Assembly: GCF_002483205.1 (NCBI RefSeq)
Contig: NZ_DLHM01000004.1
Coordinates: 838,962-902,961, forward strand
Length of the DNA stretch: 64,000 bases
Source: Flavihumibacter sp. UBA7668
GTDB lineage: Bacteria > Bacteroidota > Bacteroidia > Chitinophagales > Chitinophagaceae
Direction: 5' to 3'
Position 1 is the first letter of the stretch; each line of letters begins with the position of its first letter. A program made the position numbers and the translations under genes. This document shows positions 41,117 to 49,186 of this stretch, one piece after another. The notes under the pieces are model-generated. The model did no database searches and was not told where the DNA came from. It saw nothing but the letters and a program-made list of their open reading frames with translations.

Positions 41117-41646
41117 GCGGAAAACTGGGTGGCAGAAGAATTCAGCCTCCAACCAATATGCCTTATACCAGGCCTACAACTGATATAGCCAAAGAAGGGT
41201 TATTTAATATTCTTCAAAACAATATTGAATTTGAAGGCGCCAAAACCCTCGATCTCTTTGGTGGAACGGGAAGCATCAGTTATGAATTGGGCTCCCGTGG
41301 CGCAATAGAGCAGGTGATTGTTGAAAAAGATCCAACCATGCATGCGTTCATTTCCAAAACAGTGAAGGAATTGGGAATGGAAGAAAGCATTCGGGTGGTG
41401 CGTATGGAGGTATTTAAATACATGGAAAGTTGTACCGATCAATATGATTTTATATTTGCTGGTCCGCCGTATGCTTTGACCACTATTGATGAGTTGCCCA
41501 AAAAAGTGGTGGAAAAAGAATTGCTGAAACCAGGCGGTATGTTTGTGCTGGAACATACGCCACGAAACAATTATCAGGGTTATACCTGGTTTGTTCAGGA
41601 ACGTAATTATGGAACTACTGTGTTTTCTTTTTTTATCAATCGCTGA
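41104..41646 (+). CDS. rsmD: RsmD-like 16S rRNA methyltransferase with GPPY motif
   Basis: A 180-residue SAM-dependent methyltransferase. It has the RsmD start RIISGKLGGRRIQPP, the family block PTTDIAKEGLFNIL, SAM motif LDLFGGTGSISYELGSRGA and motif IV region FIFAGPPYAL. RsmD makes N2-methylguanosine at position 966 of 16S rRNA; its motif IV is normally D/N-PPY and the first residue orients the target amine. Here it is Gly120 (codon GGT at 41461-41463). The protein is otherwise complete. Either the clade uses a variant site or activity differs. It overlaps DUF3822 by 13 bases and is 3 bases from the next gene. Confidence 0.85.
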   Translation: MRIISGKLGGRRIQPPTNMPYTRPTTDIAKEGLFNILQNNIEFEGAKTLDLFGGTGSISYELGSRGAIEQVIVEKDPTMHAFISKTVKELGMEESIRVVRMEVFKYMESCTDQYDFIFAGPPYALTTIDELPKKVVEKELLKPGGMFVLEHTPRNNYQGYTWFVQERNYGTTVFSFFINR

Positions 41647-41649
41647 GCC

Positions 41650-42222
41650 ATGACAAAAGCGGAGTGCAGAATTGATTTCCTCAATCGAAGATTGGCACTT
41701 TCAGAAAAGGAGAGGAGCCGACGGGATGACCTGATCCTGATACACTTTCAACAATGGCAATGGCCCGATCAGTTGGAAACCGTGTTGTCTTACTGGCCGT
41801 TAAAAGAGAAAGCAGAACCCAATACCTTTTTGCTGACCGATTTTATGGAGTTCCGAATTCCGATGCTGCAACTGGCATATCCGGTTATTCATCCCGGTAA
41901 ACCTGAAATGGAAGCCCTGCTGGTAAATGAAGAAACAGATTACAGGAAAAATAAATACGGTATTGCAGAACCGGTGGAAGGACAGGTGATTGATCCGGCC
42001 GATCTGCATCTGGTATTGGTTCCCCTGCTGGCATTTGATAAAAAAGGGTATCGCCTGGGCTATGGGAAAGGGTATTATGACCGGTTTCTAACTAATGTGC
42101 CTTCAGATTGTTATAAACTGGGAATCAGTTACTTTGAACCGTTAGAGGCGCTGCCCGGATTGGATCAGTTTGATCTGCCTTTAAATGGTTGTTTAACCCC
42201 GGATGCATTCTATGAATTTTAA
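41650..42222 (+). CDS. 5-formyltetrahydrofolate cyclo-ligase
   Basis: A 190-residue protein of the FTHFS/YgfA family. The C-terminal motif GYRLGYGKGYYDRFL is diagnostic for the ATP and folate site, and LVLVPLLAFDKKGYRLG precedes it as expected. It converts 5-formyl-THF to 5,10-methenyl-THF. Its end overlaps the start of lpxK, implying coupling. Confidence 0.92.
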   Translation: MTKAECRIDFLNRRLALSEKERSRRDDLILIHFQQWQWPDQLETVLSYWPLKEKAEPNTFLLTDFMEFRIPMLQLAYPVIHPGKPEMEALLVNEETDYRKNKYGIAEPVEGQVIDPADLHLVLVPLLAFDKKGYRLGYGKGYYDRFLTNVPSDCYKLGISYFEPLEALPGLDQFDLPLNGCLTPDAFYEF

Positions 42223-43288
42223 TTTTCCCCTGCTGAAGCCTTTGCGGATGTTGTTGTTTCCGTTTTCCCTACTGTATTGGGTGGCCATTTTTCTGAGAAA
42301 CAAACTCTATGATTGGAAGGTGTTGAAGAGTGCCAGTTTTAATATTCCCATTGTATGCGTAGGTAATATTGCGGCAGGTGGAACCGGTAAATCGCCTATG
42401 GTGGAATGGTTGCTCCGGCAATTTGGAAAGGAGCTGAAAATGGCTACCCTTAGCCGGGGATACAAACGAAAAACCAGCGGGTATGCATTGGCTAATGCGG
42501 AAACAACAGCACTGGAAATCGGCGATGAACCCATGCAGTTTCATCTGAAATTTCCGCATGTTTCAGTGGCTGTGGGGGAGGAAAGGGTAGTAGCTGTTCC
42601 GCTTTTGCTGCATGATCGGCCGGAAACGGAATTAATTGTGCTGGATGATGCCTTTCAGCACCGTGCAATAAAGGCTGGCCTGAATATTGTCTTAACCGAT
42701 TACAGTAATTTATACTCCCGCGACTGGTACCTGCCAACCGGTGATCTGCGGGATGAAAAAAGAAGTGCGGAGCGTGCGGATATTATTGTAGTAACCAAAT
42801 GTCCGGCTAATCTGAGTGAGCAGCAGGCAAAAGAAATTGAAAAGGAATTAGAACCAGCCCCCCGGCAGGAACTTTTTTTTGCCAGTATCTCCTATGGCAG
42901 CCCCTATCAATTGGTGAGCCGGCAGGAACGGAAACTGGAGGCGAATATGGAAGTGTTGCTGGTAACCGGCATCGCCAATCCAAAACCTTTAAAACGCCTG
43001 CTATCGGAAAAGGTAGCGAGTTATGAACAAATGGTGTTCAGTGATCACCATATTTTCACCATCGATGATATAAAAGAAATCGAACGCCGGTTTAGTCAGC
43101 TGGGTGGAAATAAAAAAATAATATTGACAACTGAAAAAGATGCAGTTCGGTTGATGAAGTTTCAGCAGGATTTGGCAGCCTGGTCGCTGTATGTACTTCC
43201 TATAGAAATGGTCTTTTTATTTAATAAGATGGACCGCTTTAAATCGATTATCGGTACATTTAGCAGACAGTTTTCTGCTTCTGCTTAA
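42212..43288 (+). CDS. lpxK: tetraacyldisaccharide 4'-kinase
   Basis: A 358-residue membrane-associated kinase of lipid A biosynthesis. A hydrophobic N-terminal helix (about 10-28) is followed by the P-loop VGNIAAGGTGKSPMVEWL and by ATLSRGYKRKTSGY, VLDDAFQHRAIKAGLNIVLTD-type motif (FQHR) and TTEKDAVRL. It phosphorylates the lipid A disaccharide at the 4' position. ATG 42212 overlaps the preceding stop by 11 bases; ATG 42203 is an equally possible start. Confidence 0.92.
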   Translation: MNFNFPLLKPLRMLLFPFSLLYWVAIFLRNKLYDWKVLKSASFNIPIVCVGNIAAGGTGKSPMVEWLLRQFGKELKMATLSRGYKRKTSGYALANAETTALEIGDEPMQFHLKFPHVSVAVGEERVVAVPLLLHDRPETELIVLDDAFQHRAIKAGLNIVLTDYSNLYSRDWYLPTGDLRDEKRSAERADIIVVTKCPANLSEQQAKEIEKELEPAPRQELFFASISYGSPYQLVSRQERKLEANMEVLLVTGIANPKPLKRLLSEKVASYEQMVFSDHHIFTIDDIKEIERRFSQLGGNKKIILTTEKDAVRLMKFQQDLAAWSLYVLPIEMVFLFNKMDRFKSIIGTFSRQFSASA

Positions 43289-43301
43289 CCGAAAAAGTGA
43301 A

Positions 43302-45362
43302 ATGATGAGTAAAAAGAAACAAACTAAAAAAAAGCAAAAACCAGCTGGCGCAGACAATGCGCTTCCGGTTGGTCGGATGGATATTACCCGTAGTGGAATG
43401 GGATTCGTGATTGTGGAGGGAATGGAGCAGGATATCCTGGTTCGGCCCAATGATTTTAATACTGCCATGCATGGCGACCGGGTTCGGGTGCAGGTGATGC
43501 GATCTTCCGGAAGAGGAGGGGGCCGCCTGCAGGGAATCGTAACCGAAGTGGTAGATCGTAAGCAGCAACTATTTATGGGGAAGCTGGAACTGAGCAAAAC
43601 CTTCGCCTTTTTTATTCCGGAAAGTGATAAGCCTATGCCGGATATTTATATACCTCTTGAAAAACTACAGGGTGCCGCAAATGGTGCACGTGCTGTGGTT
43701 AAAATTATTGAATGGTCCAATAATAAAAAACCGGTTGGAGAAGTAGTTGAGTTATTGGAAGAGCAGGAGCCAAATGACCTGGCCATGAAAGAAATTATTC
43801 TGGAAAATGGTTTCCCGATGGCTTTTCCTGAAGATGTGCTGGAAGAAACTGCACGAATTCCCGATACGATTGATAAAAAAGAAATCGATCGTAGAAAAGA
43901 TGTTCGGAAGGTGTTGACCTTTACCATCGATCCTGTAGATGCCAAGGATTTTGATGATGCCATTTCTTTCCGTTCTGTGAAAGGAGGATATGAAATCGGG
44001 GTACATATTGCCGATGTAAGCCATTATGTGGAGCAGGATACGGAGTTGGATAAGGAGGCTTATAAGCGGGCTACATCCGTTTATTTGCCGGATCGGGTGA
44101 ACCCCATGTTGCCGGAACGGATTTCTAATGAGCTTTGTTCCCTGCGTCCGCATGAAGATAAACTCACCTTTTCTGCGATTTTCCAAATGAATGCCCGCGG
44201 AGATGTGAAAGATTTCTGGCTGGGAAGAACCGTTATCCATTCTGATCATCGCTTCACCTATGAAGAAGTGCAGGAGATTATTGAATCGGAAGATGGATTA
44301 TATAAGGAAGAAATTTTATTGCTGAATAAATTCGCACAACGTTTCCGTAAACAACGGTTTAAGAAAGGTGCGATTAATTTCTCCTCGCAGGAAGTCCGCT
44401 TTAAACTTGATGAAAACCGCAAGCCGATTGGTATCATGATCAAAGAGAGTAAGGAAGCACATCAATTGATTGAGGAATTTATGTTGCTGGCTAATAGGAC
44501 GGTGGCGGAATATGTCAGCAAAATTGAAGTGAATAAAAAAACGCTTCCCTTCCCTTATCGGGTACACGACCAGCCGGATGAAGAAAAGCTGACTCCATTT
44601 GCTGCCTTCGCCAGAAAATTCGGACATGGATTTGATACCAAATCACCCGAACGCATTGCCGCTTCTTTTAACCAGTTATTACTGGATGTAAAAGGAAAGC
44701 CGGAACAGCATGTGCTGGAGCAATTGGGAATCCGTACCATGGCTAAAGCGGTGTACACCACCAAAAATATCGGACACTACGGATTGGGATTCGAACATTA
44801 TGCGCATTTTACTTCGCCTATCCGTCGTTACCCGGATGTATTGGTGCACCGGGTTTTGCAGGAAGTGCTGGATGAAAAATTTCTTCCCGATAAAAAAATG
44901 GAAGAAAAATGCAAACACTGCAGTGAGCGGGAACGTGCTGCCATGGATGCAGAACGCGCTTCCAATAAATACAAGCAGGTAGAATACCTGATGAATTTTC
45001 TGGGGGAAGAATTTGATGGAGTAATCAGTGGCGTTTCCTCCTTTGGTTTCTGGGTTGAAACGGTGGAACATAAATGTGAGGGACTGGTAAGTATTGTAAG
45101 CTTATCGGACTATGATGATTTCAGGCATGTGGAAACAGATTATATGCTGGCCGGACGGCGATCGGGCAGAACCTTCCGAATGGGAGATAAGGTTCGTATT
45201 AAGGTGGTGGCAGCCAATTTGGAAAAACGACAACTGGATTATGAGTGGGTAATTAGTACAGCCATAAAAGAAGAAGGTGGAACAGCTGCAGCAAGAAAAG
45301 CCACCACTAAGAAACCGGACACAAAAAAATCCGCGGCAAAAAAATCAAAAAAGAAAAAATAA
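43302..45362 (+). CDS. rnr: ribonuclease R
   Basis: A 686-residue 3'-5' exoribonuclease. After cold-shock-like domains (residues 20-170), the RNB catalytic domain has TIDPVDAKDFDDAISF with its metal-binding aspartates, and HYGLGFEHYAHFTSPIRRYP. An S1 domain (GVISGVSSFGFWVE) follows, then a lysine-rich tail that is probably disordered and binds RNA. It degrades structured RNA. The Lys-rich tail codons overlap an alternative reading frame of the next gene. Confidence 0.95.
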   Translation: MMSKKKQTKKKQKPAGADNALPVGRMDITRSGMGFVIVEGMEQDILVRPNDFNTAMHGDRVRVQVMRSSGRGGGRLQGIVTEVVDRKQQLFMGKLELSKTFAFFIPESDKPMPDIYIPLEKLQGAANGARAVVKIIEWSNNKKPVGEVVELLEEQEPNDLAMKEIILENGFPMAFPEDVLEETARIPDTIDKKEIDRRKDVRKVLTFTIDPVDAKDFDDAISFRSVKGGYEIGVHIADVSHYVEQDTELDKEAYKRATSVYLPDRVNPMLPERISNELCSLRPHEDKLTFSAIFQMNARGDVKDFWLGRTVIHSDHRFTYEEVQEIIESEDGLYKEEILLLNKFAQRFRKQRFKKGAINFSSQEVRFKLDENRKPIGIMIKESKEAHQLIEEFMLLANRTVAEYVSKIEVNKKTLPFPYRVHDQPDEEKLTPFAAFARKFGHGFDTKSPERIAASFNQLLLDVKGKPEQHVLEQLGIRTMAKAVYTTKNIGHYGLGFEHYAHFTSPIRRYPDVLVHRVLQEVLDEKFLPDKKMEEKCKHCSERERAAMDAERASNKYKQVEYLMNFLGEEFDGVISGVSSFGFWVETVEHKCEGLVSIVSLSDYDDFRHVETDYMLAGRRSGRTFRMGDKVRIKVVAANLEKRQLDYEWVISTAIKEEGGTAAARKATTKKPDTKKSAAKKSKKKK

Positions 45363-45366
45363 GGCA

Positions 45367-46359
45367 TTGGAAGAATCCATTAGTATAAACAAGTTTATCA
45401 GTGATACCGGCTATTGTTCTCGCAGGGAAGCCGATGAGTTAATTAAAACGGGAAGGGTATTATTGAATGGGCGACCCGCCAAACTGGGCAATCGCTTCAA
45501 GCCCGGCGATGAAGTGGAAGTGGATGGCAGCCTGATTACCCGCAAGCACAAAGAGAAACCGGTTTATCTCCTGTTGAATAAACCAATGGGAATCACTACT
45601 ACAACTGAAGAACATGTGCAGGGAAATATTATTTCTTTTCTAAATTACCCAAAACGGATTTTTCCCATTGGCCGTTTGGATAAGGATTCAGAAGGATTGA
45701 TTCTGCTGACCAATGATGGCGATATCGTAAATAAGGTGTTGCGCGCGGGAAATTCCCACGAAAAAGAATACCAGGTTCGGGTGCATAAACCCATAGCGCA
45801 GGGTTTTGTAGAAAAAATGGAAGCGGGCATTCCAATGCTGGGTACGGTTACACTTCCCTGTAAGGTTCGGGTTACGGGTAAGCAGAGTTTTACCATCATC
45901 CTAACGCAGGGGCTTAACCGACAGATCCGCCGTATGTGTGAAGAGCTGGGTTATGAAGTTACCGCCTTGAAAAGAGTGCGTATCATGCACCTGCAACTCA
46001 GTACCCTGGCAACCGGAAAATGGCGTTACCTGAGTGAAGTGGAAATTGAAAAACTGAAAGAAGCAATTGAAGAATCGTCGGCTGCTCCAGTAAAAAATAA
46101 ACGAAAGGTACAGCCTCCGAAAATAGCGTTCAGAATAAAGGAAGAAGACAAACCGAAAGTTGAGTCTAAGCCTGATATCAAGTATAAATCCGGAATTAAG
46201 GCAAAAATTAAAGGTATGCCCGCGGCAAAAAAGAAAACCGGAGGAGCTTACAAGGGTCCAAAGAAAGACAGTTCGCAGGAAGAAGCCAAAGCAGCTTCAA
46301 GAGAGCCTGCAAAAAAAGGCTCTTACAGAGCCTTCAAGGAAAAAGGGAGACAGCGTTAA
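45367..46359 (+). CDS. rluF: RluF/RsuA-family rRNA pseudouridine synthase
   Basis: A protein of about 330 residues with an N-terminal S4 RNA-binding domain (SINKFISDTGYCSRREADEL and VDGSLITRKHKEK) and the catalytic domain with PIGRLDKDSEGLILLTNDGD, whose Asp is the nucleophile, and LTQGLNRQIRRMCEELGYEV. Closest to RluF, which modifies U2604 of 23S rRNA. No ATG exists near the conserved start; a TTG at 45367, 5 bases after the rnr stop, is the likely start. A GTG at 45277 would add 30 residues read out of frame from the rnr Lys-rich tail. The last 75 residues are Lys-rich and disordered. Confidence 0.85.
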   Translation: MEESISINKFISDTGYCSRREADELIKTGRVLLNGRPAKLGNRFKPGDEVEVDGSLITRKHKEKPVYLLLNKPMGITTTTEEHVQGNIISFLNYPKRIFPIGRLDKDSEGLILLTNDGDIVNKVLRAGNSHEKEYQVRVHKPIAQGFVEKMEAGIPMLGTVTLPCKVRVTGKQSFTIILTQGLNRQIRRMCEELGYEVTALKRVRIMHLQLSTLATGKWRYLSEVEIEKLKEAIEESSAAPVKNKRKVQPPKIAFRIKEEDKPKVESKPDIKYKSGIKAKIKGMPAAKKKTGGAYKGPKKDSSQEEAKAASREPAKKGSYRAFKEKGRQR

Positions 46360-46376
46360 ATCGCAGTTCGATCCCA

Positions 46377-48521
46377 TTACCAGCCGCCGCCGCCGCCGCC
46401 GCCACCGCCACCACCACTTGAACCACCTCCACGGCTACCGCCGCTGCTACTGCTGGGCGGTGTGGAGGAGGAAGAAATGGTACTGGATAAACCCGATGAA
46501 ACACCCCGGGTAAGATCAGCAAACTGGAGATTTCGAGCAAAGCCCCTACCTGCATGAAAATAAGCTGGCTGATACCCGCTTTCCAATGCTTTATTGAGAA
46601 TCTCATCAAATTGATTGGCCCAGGAGTTTTCTACTTTTAACGCAATGGCATAGGGCAGGTATCGTTCAAAGAGTTCCAATGTTTTTTCGGGCGGAGTAAG
46701 GGTTTCAAAGACCCTTTTTTCGGTTTGATCGAGGTATAAGCGAAAGCCTTCAATATGATCGGCAATTTCCCGTCCTTTCTCCGAATAAGCAGGCATTATT
46801 CTGTAAAAAACAATTTGCATCACTAAAAGAGTCAATAGGCAAATTGCAGCAAAAATTCCAAGAGGAACGGTGAAGTTCATGATGAGAAAGATGATACTTG
46901 CTGCAAAAGCAGCGACCAGTAAGAAACTTCCTAAAAACAAATAACCGCGATTCAGTGAAAAGTATCCGCTGTTGGAATAGCCCTTGGTTTGCTGGATCTG
47001 AAACTGGTTTTTTAGCCTTGTTTCAAGAGAGGTGTAAAGGGATTTTAAGGTGCTGTTATAGGTTCCCGGTTTTAATTTGAGGCCATATAATGCAGCTACA
47101 TCAAAGCCAAAATGATTCACCAGGGAGGCATTGGACGTTTTAGCTACGGAAGTAGGTTTGTTGAACTGGTATTCTGTTCCGGAAAACCAGCTGCTTCCTT
47201 TATTCACTTCAATTTCCAGTTTTTTATGTACCGCGGCATCCACCAGGCTGGCTACGAACAGATGACTACCATATTGTTGTTGATAAAGGTATCCGAGATC
47301 AGCGGGCCGATAGTTGGCGGGTGGTTCAAATTGTGGATAGATGACTCCTTTTTTTGGATCACGGCCTTTTTTGTTCCAGCTTCTCCAGTTATAAAAAAAG
47401 ACAATAATAATAATCAGCAGTAAAACGGGTACCAGCCAGTTGGCACGAAGAAAATTAAGGAAATTGGCTGTACTGCCCGGAGCAATCAAAATACCTTTTT
47501 GAATATCGGCTGCAATTGTCAGGCCTTCATAACTATTGAGTCCATGGATGGTTTGAAACTCAATACTGTTTCCGCCGGTTGCTGTTGCCGTACAGAATTG
47601 ATCTGTAGAGCCAAATAACCCGGTATAACATTTAGCAGCAGCAATTTTTGCCTTTTCAGGAAAATGAAGGGAGGCACTTACCGTATCGAAGCGGAATACC
47701 CATCCATTGCCATTTACATTCCAATACAATTCATCGCGATCGGAATGGAAGATCAATTGGCGGTTGGTGGTGTAAACAAGCTGGTATATAAAAATCCCTT
47801 TTGGCAGTAGTATATCTGCATCGCCGATCTGAATTCTTGTTCCATTATCAAGGGACTGCGTACTGTAGGGCTCTTCCTTTCCATCCTTTGTTACGGATTT
47901 TAGGTTGAAACCGGTATGCACCCAGTAACCGTCTTTATGCTGGTACTTGGTAGGGAAATCGCGAACAATTCCTCTTTTAATATCATCATTTTCGGAAAGT
48001 GTACCGCCTTCTCCGTTATAGATTTTAATGGTTTCCGTTACCTGAATTTCTCCTGAAGCAAGTATGTTCAGCTCTGAATGGAAACGGATCACGCGGTCAG
48101 ATTCATCGCCTTCCAATAAAGGATAAACGGATGCCGGAGTGGCAATAATTCGGGTCAGTGCTTCCTGAACGGGTTGCAGGTATTGCTGTTGAATCGCAGT
48201 AAATGCAGGAGATCCGGGTTCCGGATTCTTAGATTCCGTTTTTTTATCCAGTACCCGATAGGAAAACAGCACAAATGATTTTATCAATTCGGCTATACGT
48301 GGCCGGTAAGCAGCATATCGCTCTGAGAAAATTGCCGGACCAATTTGATTCTTTTGAGCTGCAGATCGGAGGGCAGATGCTGTAACGGAGTCCAGCTTTG
48401 CCGGAGATAGAAAACGGGCAGCATTTTCGGTAATTAAAAAAGGTTCCTGCGACCAGGAGCATATGCTTATAATACAACAAAAAATAAGCAGGCAAACTGA
48501 TTTAAAATAGTGCATAGGCAA
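46377..48521 (-). CDS. DUF2207 membrane protein with poly-glycine tail
   Basis: A 714-residue protein with a signal peptide (start MPMHYFKSVCLLIFCCIISI), an exported N-terminal beta domain (to about 365), a membrane helix (WLVPVLLLIIIIVFFYNW, about 366-385), a cytoplasmic middle domain, two further helices (about 545-595) and a C-terminal tail ending in 11 consecutive Gly and a final Trp. This is the DUF2207 architecture. It is 5 bases downstream of the LemA gene, a pairing repeatedly seen for DUF2207. Function unknown. The Gly tract is encoded by GCC/GCG-type triplet repeats. Confidence 0.8.
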   Translation of the reverse strand: MPMHYFKSVCLLIFCCIISICSWSQEPFLITENAARFLSPAKLDSVTASALRSAAQKNQIGPAIFSERYAAYRPRIAELIKSFVLFSYRVLDKKTESKNPEPGSPAFTAIQQQYLQPVQEALTRIIATPASVYPLLEGDESDRVIRFHSELNILASGEIQVTETIKIYNGEGGTLSENDDIKRGIVRDFPTKYQHKDGYWVHTGFNLKSVTKDGKEEPYSTQSLDNGTRIQIGDADILLPKGIFIYQLVYTTNRQLIFHSDRDELYWNVNGNGWVFRFDTVSASLHFPEKAKIAAAKCYTGLFGSTDQFCTATATGGNSIEFQTIHGLNSYEGLTIAADIQKGILIAPGSTANFLNFLRANWLVPVLLLIIIIVFFYNWRSWNKKGRDPKKGVIYPQFEPPANYRPADLGYLYQQQYGSHLFVASLVDAAVHKKLEIEVNKGSSWFSGTEYQFNKPTSVAKTSNASLVNHFGFDVAALYGLKLKPGTYNSTLKSLYTSLETRLKNQFQIQQTKGYSNSGYFSLNRGYLFLGSFLLVAAFAASIIFLIMNFTVPLGIFAAICLLTLLVMQIVFYRIMPAYSEKGREIADHIEGFRLYLDQTEKRVFETLTPPEKTLELFERYLPYAIALKVENSWANQFDEILNKALESGYQPAYFHAGRGFARNLQFADLTRGVSSGLSSTISSSSTPPSSSSGGSRGGGSSGGGGGGGGGGGW

Positions 48522-48526
48522 TAAGG

Positions 48527-49084
48527 TTAGGATCCAAATCGAACAGAAGGAACTTCCCTGCTCTCGGATGATTCTTCAAAAAATGGTTCAGTTTTAAAGT
48601 TGAAAATTCCGGCAACCAGGTTACTAGGAAATACTTCAACGGAAGAATTAAAGGTTCTGACCGTGGCATTATAGTACCTGCGGCTTTGATTGAGGCTGGT
48701 TTCTATTTCTTTCAGATCCTGTTGCAATTGAAGAAAATTTTGGTTTGCTTTCAGGTCGGGATAGTCCTCTGCCAATGCAAAAAAATTAGCAAGTGCTGAA
48801 TTGAGCTGATTGCTGGCTTTTATCTGTTCACCAGGCGTATTGCTTGTCTGGAGTTGATTGCGCCATTTAATTACATCGGTCAGGGTGCTGCTTTCATGGA
48901 GCGCATATCCCTTAACCGTTTCAACCAGGTTAGGGATCAGGTCGTTTCTTTGCTGCAGGAAGGTGCCGATTCCACTCCATCCTTCCCGTACAAGTAAACG
49001 TTGTTTAACCAGTCGGTTATACAAAAAAATCAATACAACAGCCAGTAAAATAAACAGGATCAGAAGCAGGTATGCGATTGACAT
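48527..49084 (-). CDS. LemA family protein
   Basis: A 185-residue protein with an N-terminal membrane helix (AYLLLILFILLAVVLIFLYN, about 4-23) and a long helical domain containing REGWSGIGTFLQQRNDLIPNLVETVKGY and ALAEDYPDLKANQNFLQLQQ-type sequence, the LemA signature, with RRYYNATVRTFN near the end. LemA proteins are helical-bundle envelope proteins of unclear role, often encoded with DUF2207 or TPM-domain proteins, as here. Confidence 0.92.
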   Translation of the reverse strand: MSIAYLLLILFILLAVVLIFLYNRLVKQRLLVREGWSGIGTFLQQRNDLIPNLVETVKGYALHESSTLTDVIKWRNQLQTSNTPGEQIKASNQLNSALANFFALAEDYPDLKANQNFLQLQQDLKEIETSLNQSRRYYNATVRTFNSSVEVFPSNLVAGIFNFKTEPFFEESSESREVPSVRFGS

Positions 49085-49186
49085 GGATTAATTTTATATA
49101 TAATACTACGGTTTTTCAGGAAATTTTCTAAAAAAGATTAAACATATCAGGGAACTGGTATTATTGCAAAAACACGGTTGTTAAAC

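Noticed and set aside
46377..46420. CRISPR-like or satellite repeat at the GCC/CCG tract
   Set aside because: It is simply the triplet tract encoding the poly-glycine tail of the DUF2207 protein.
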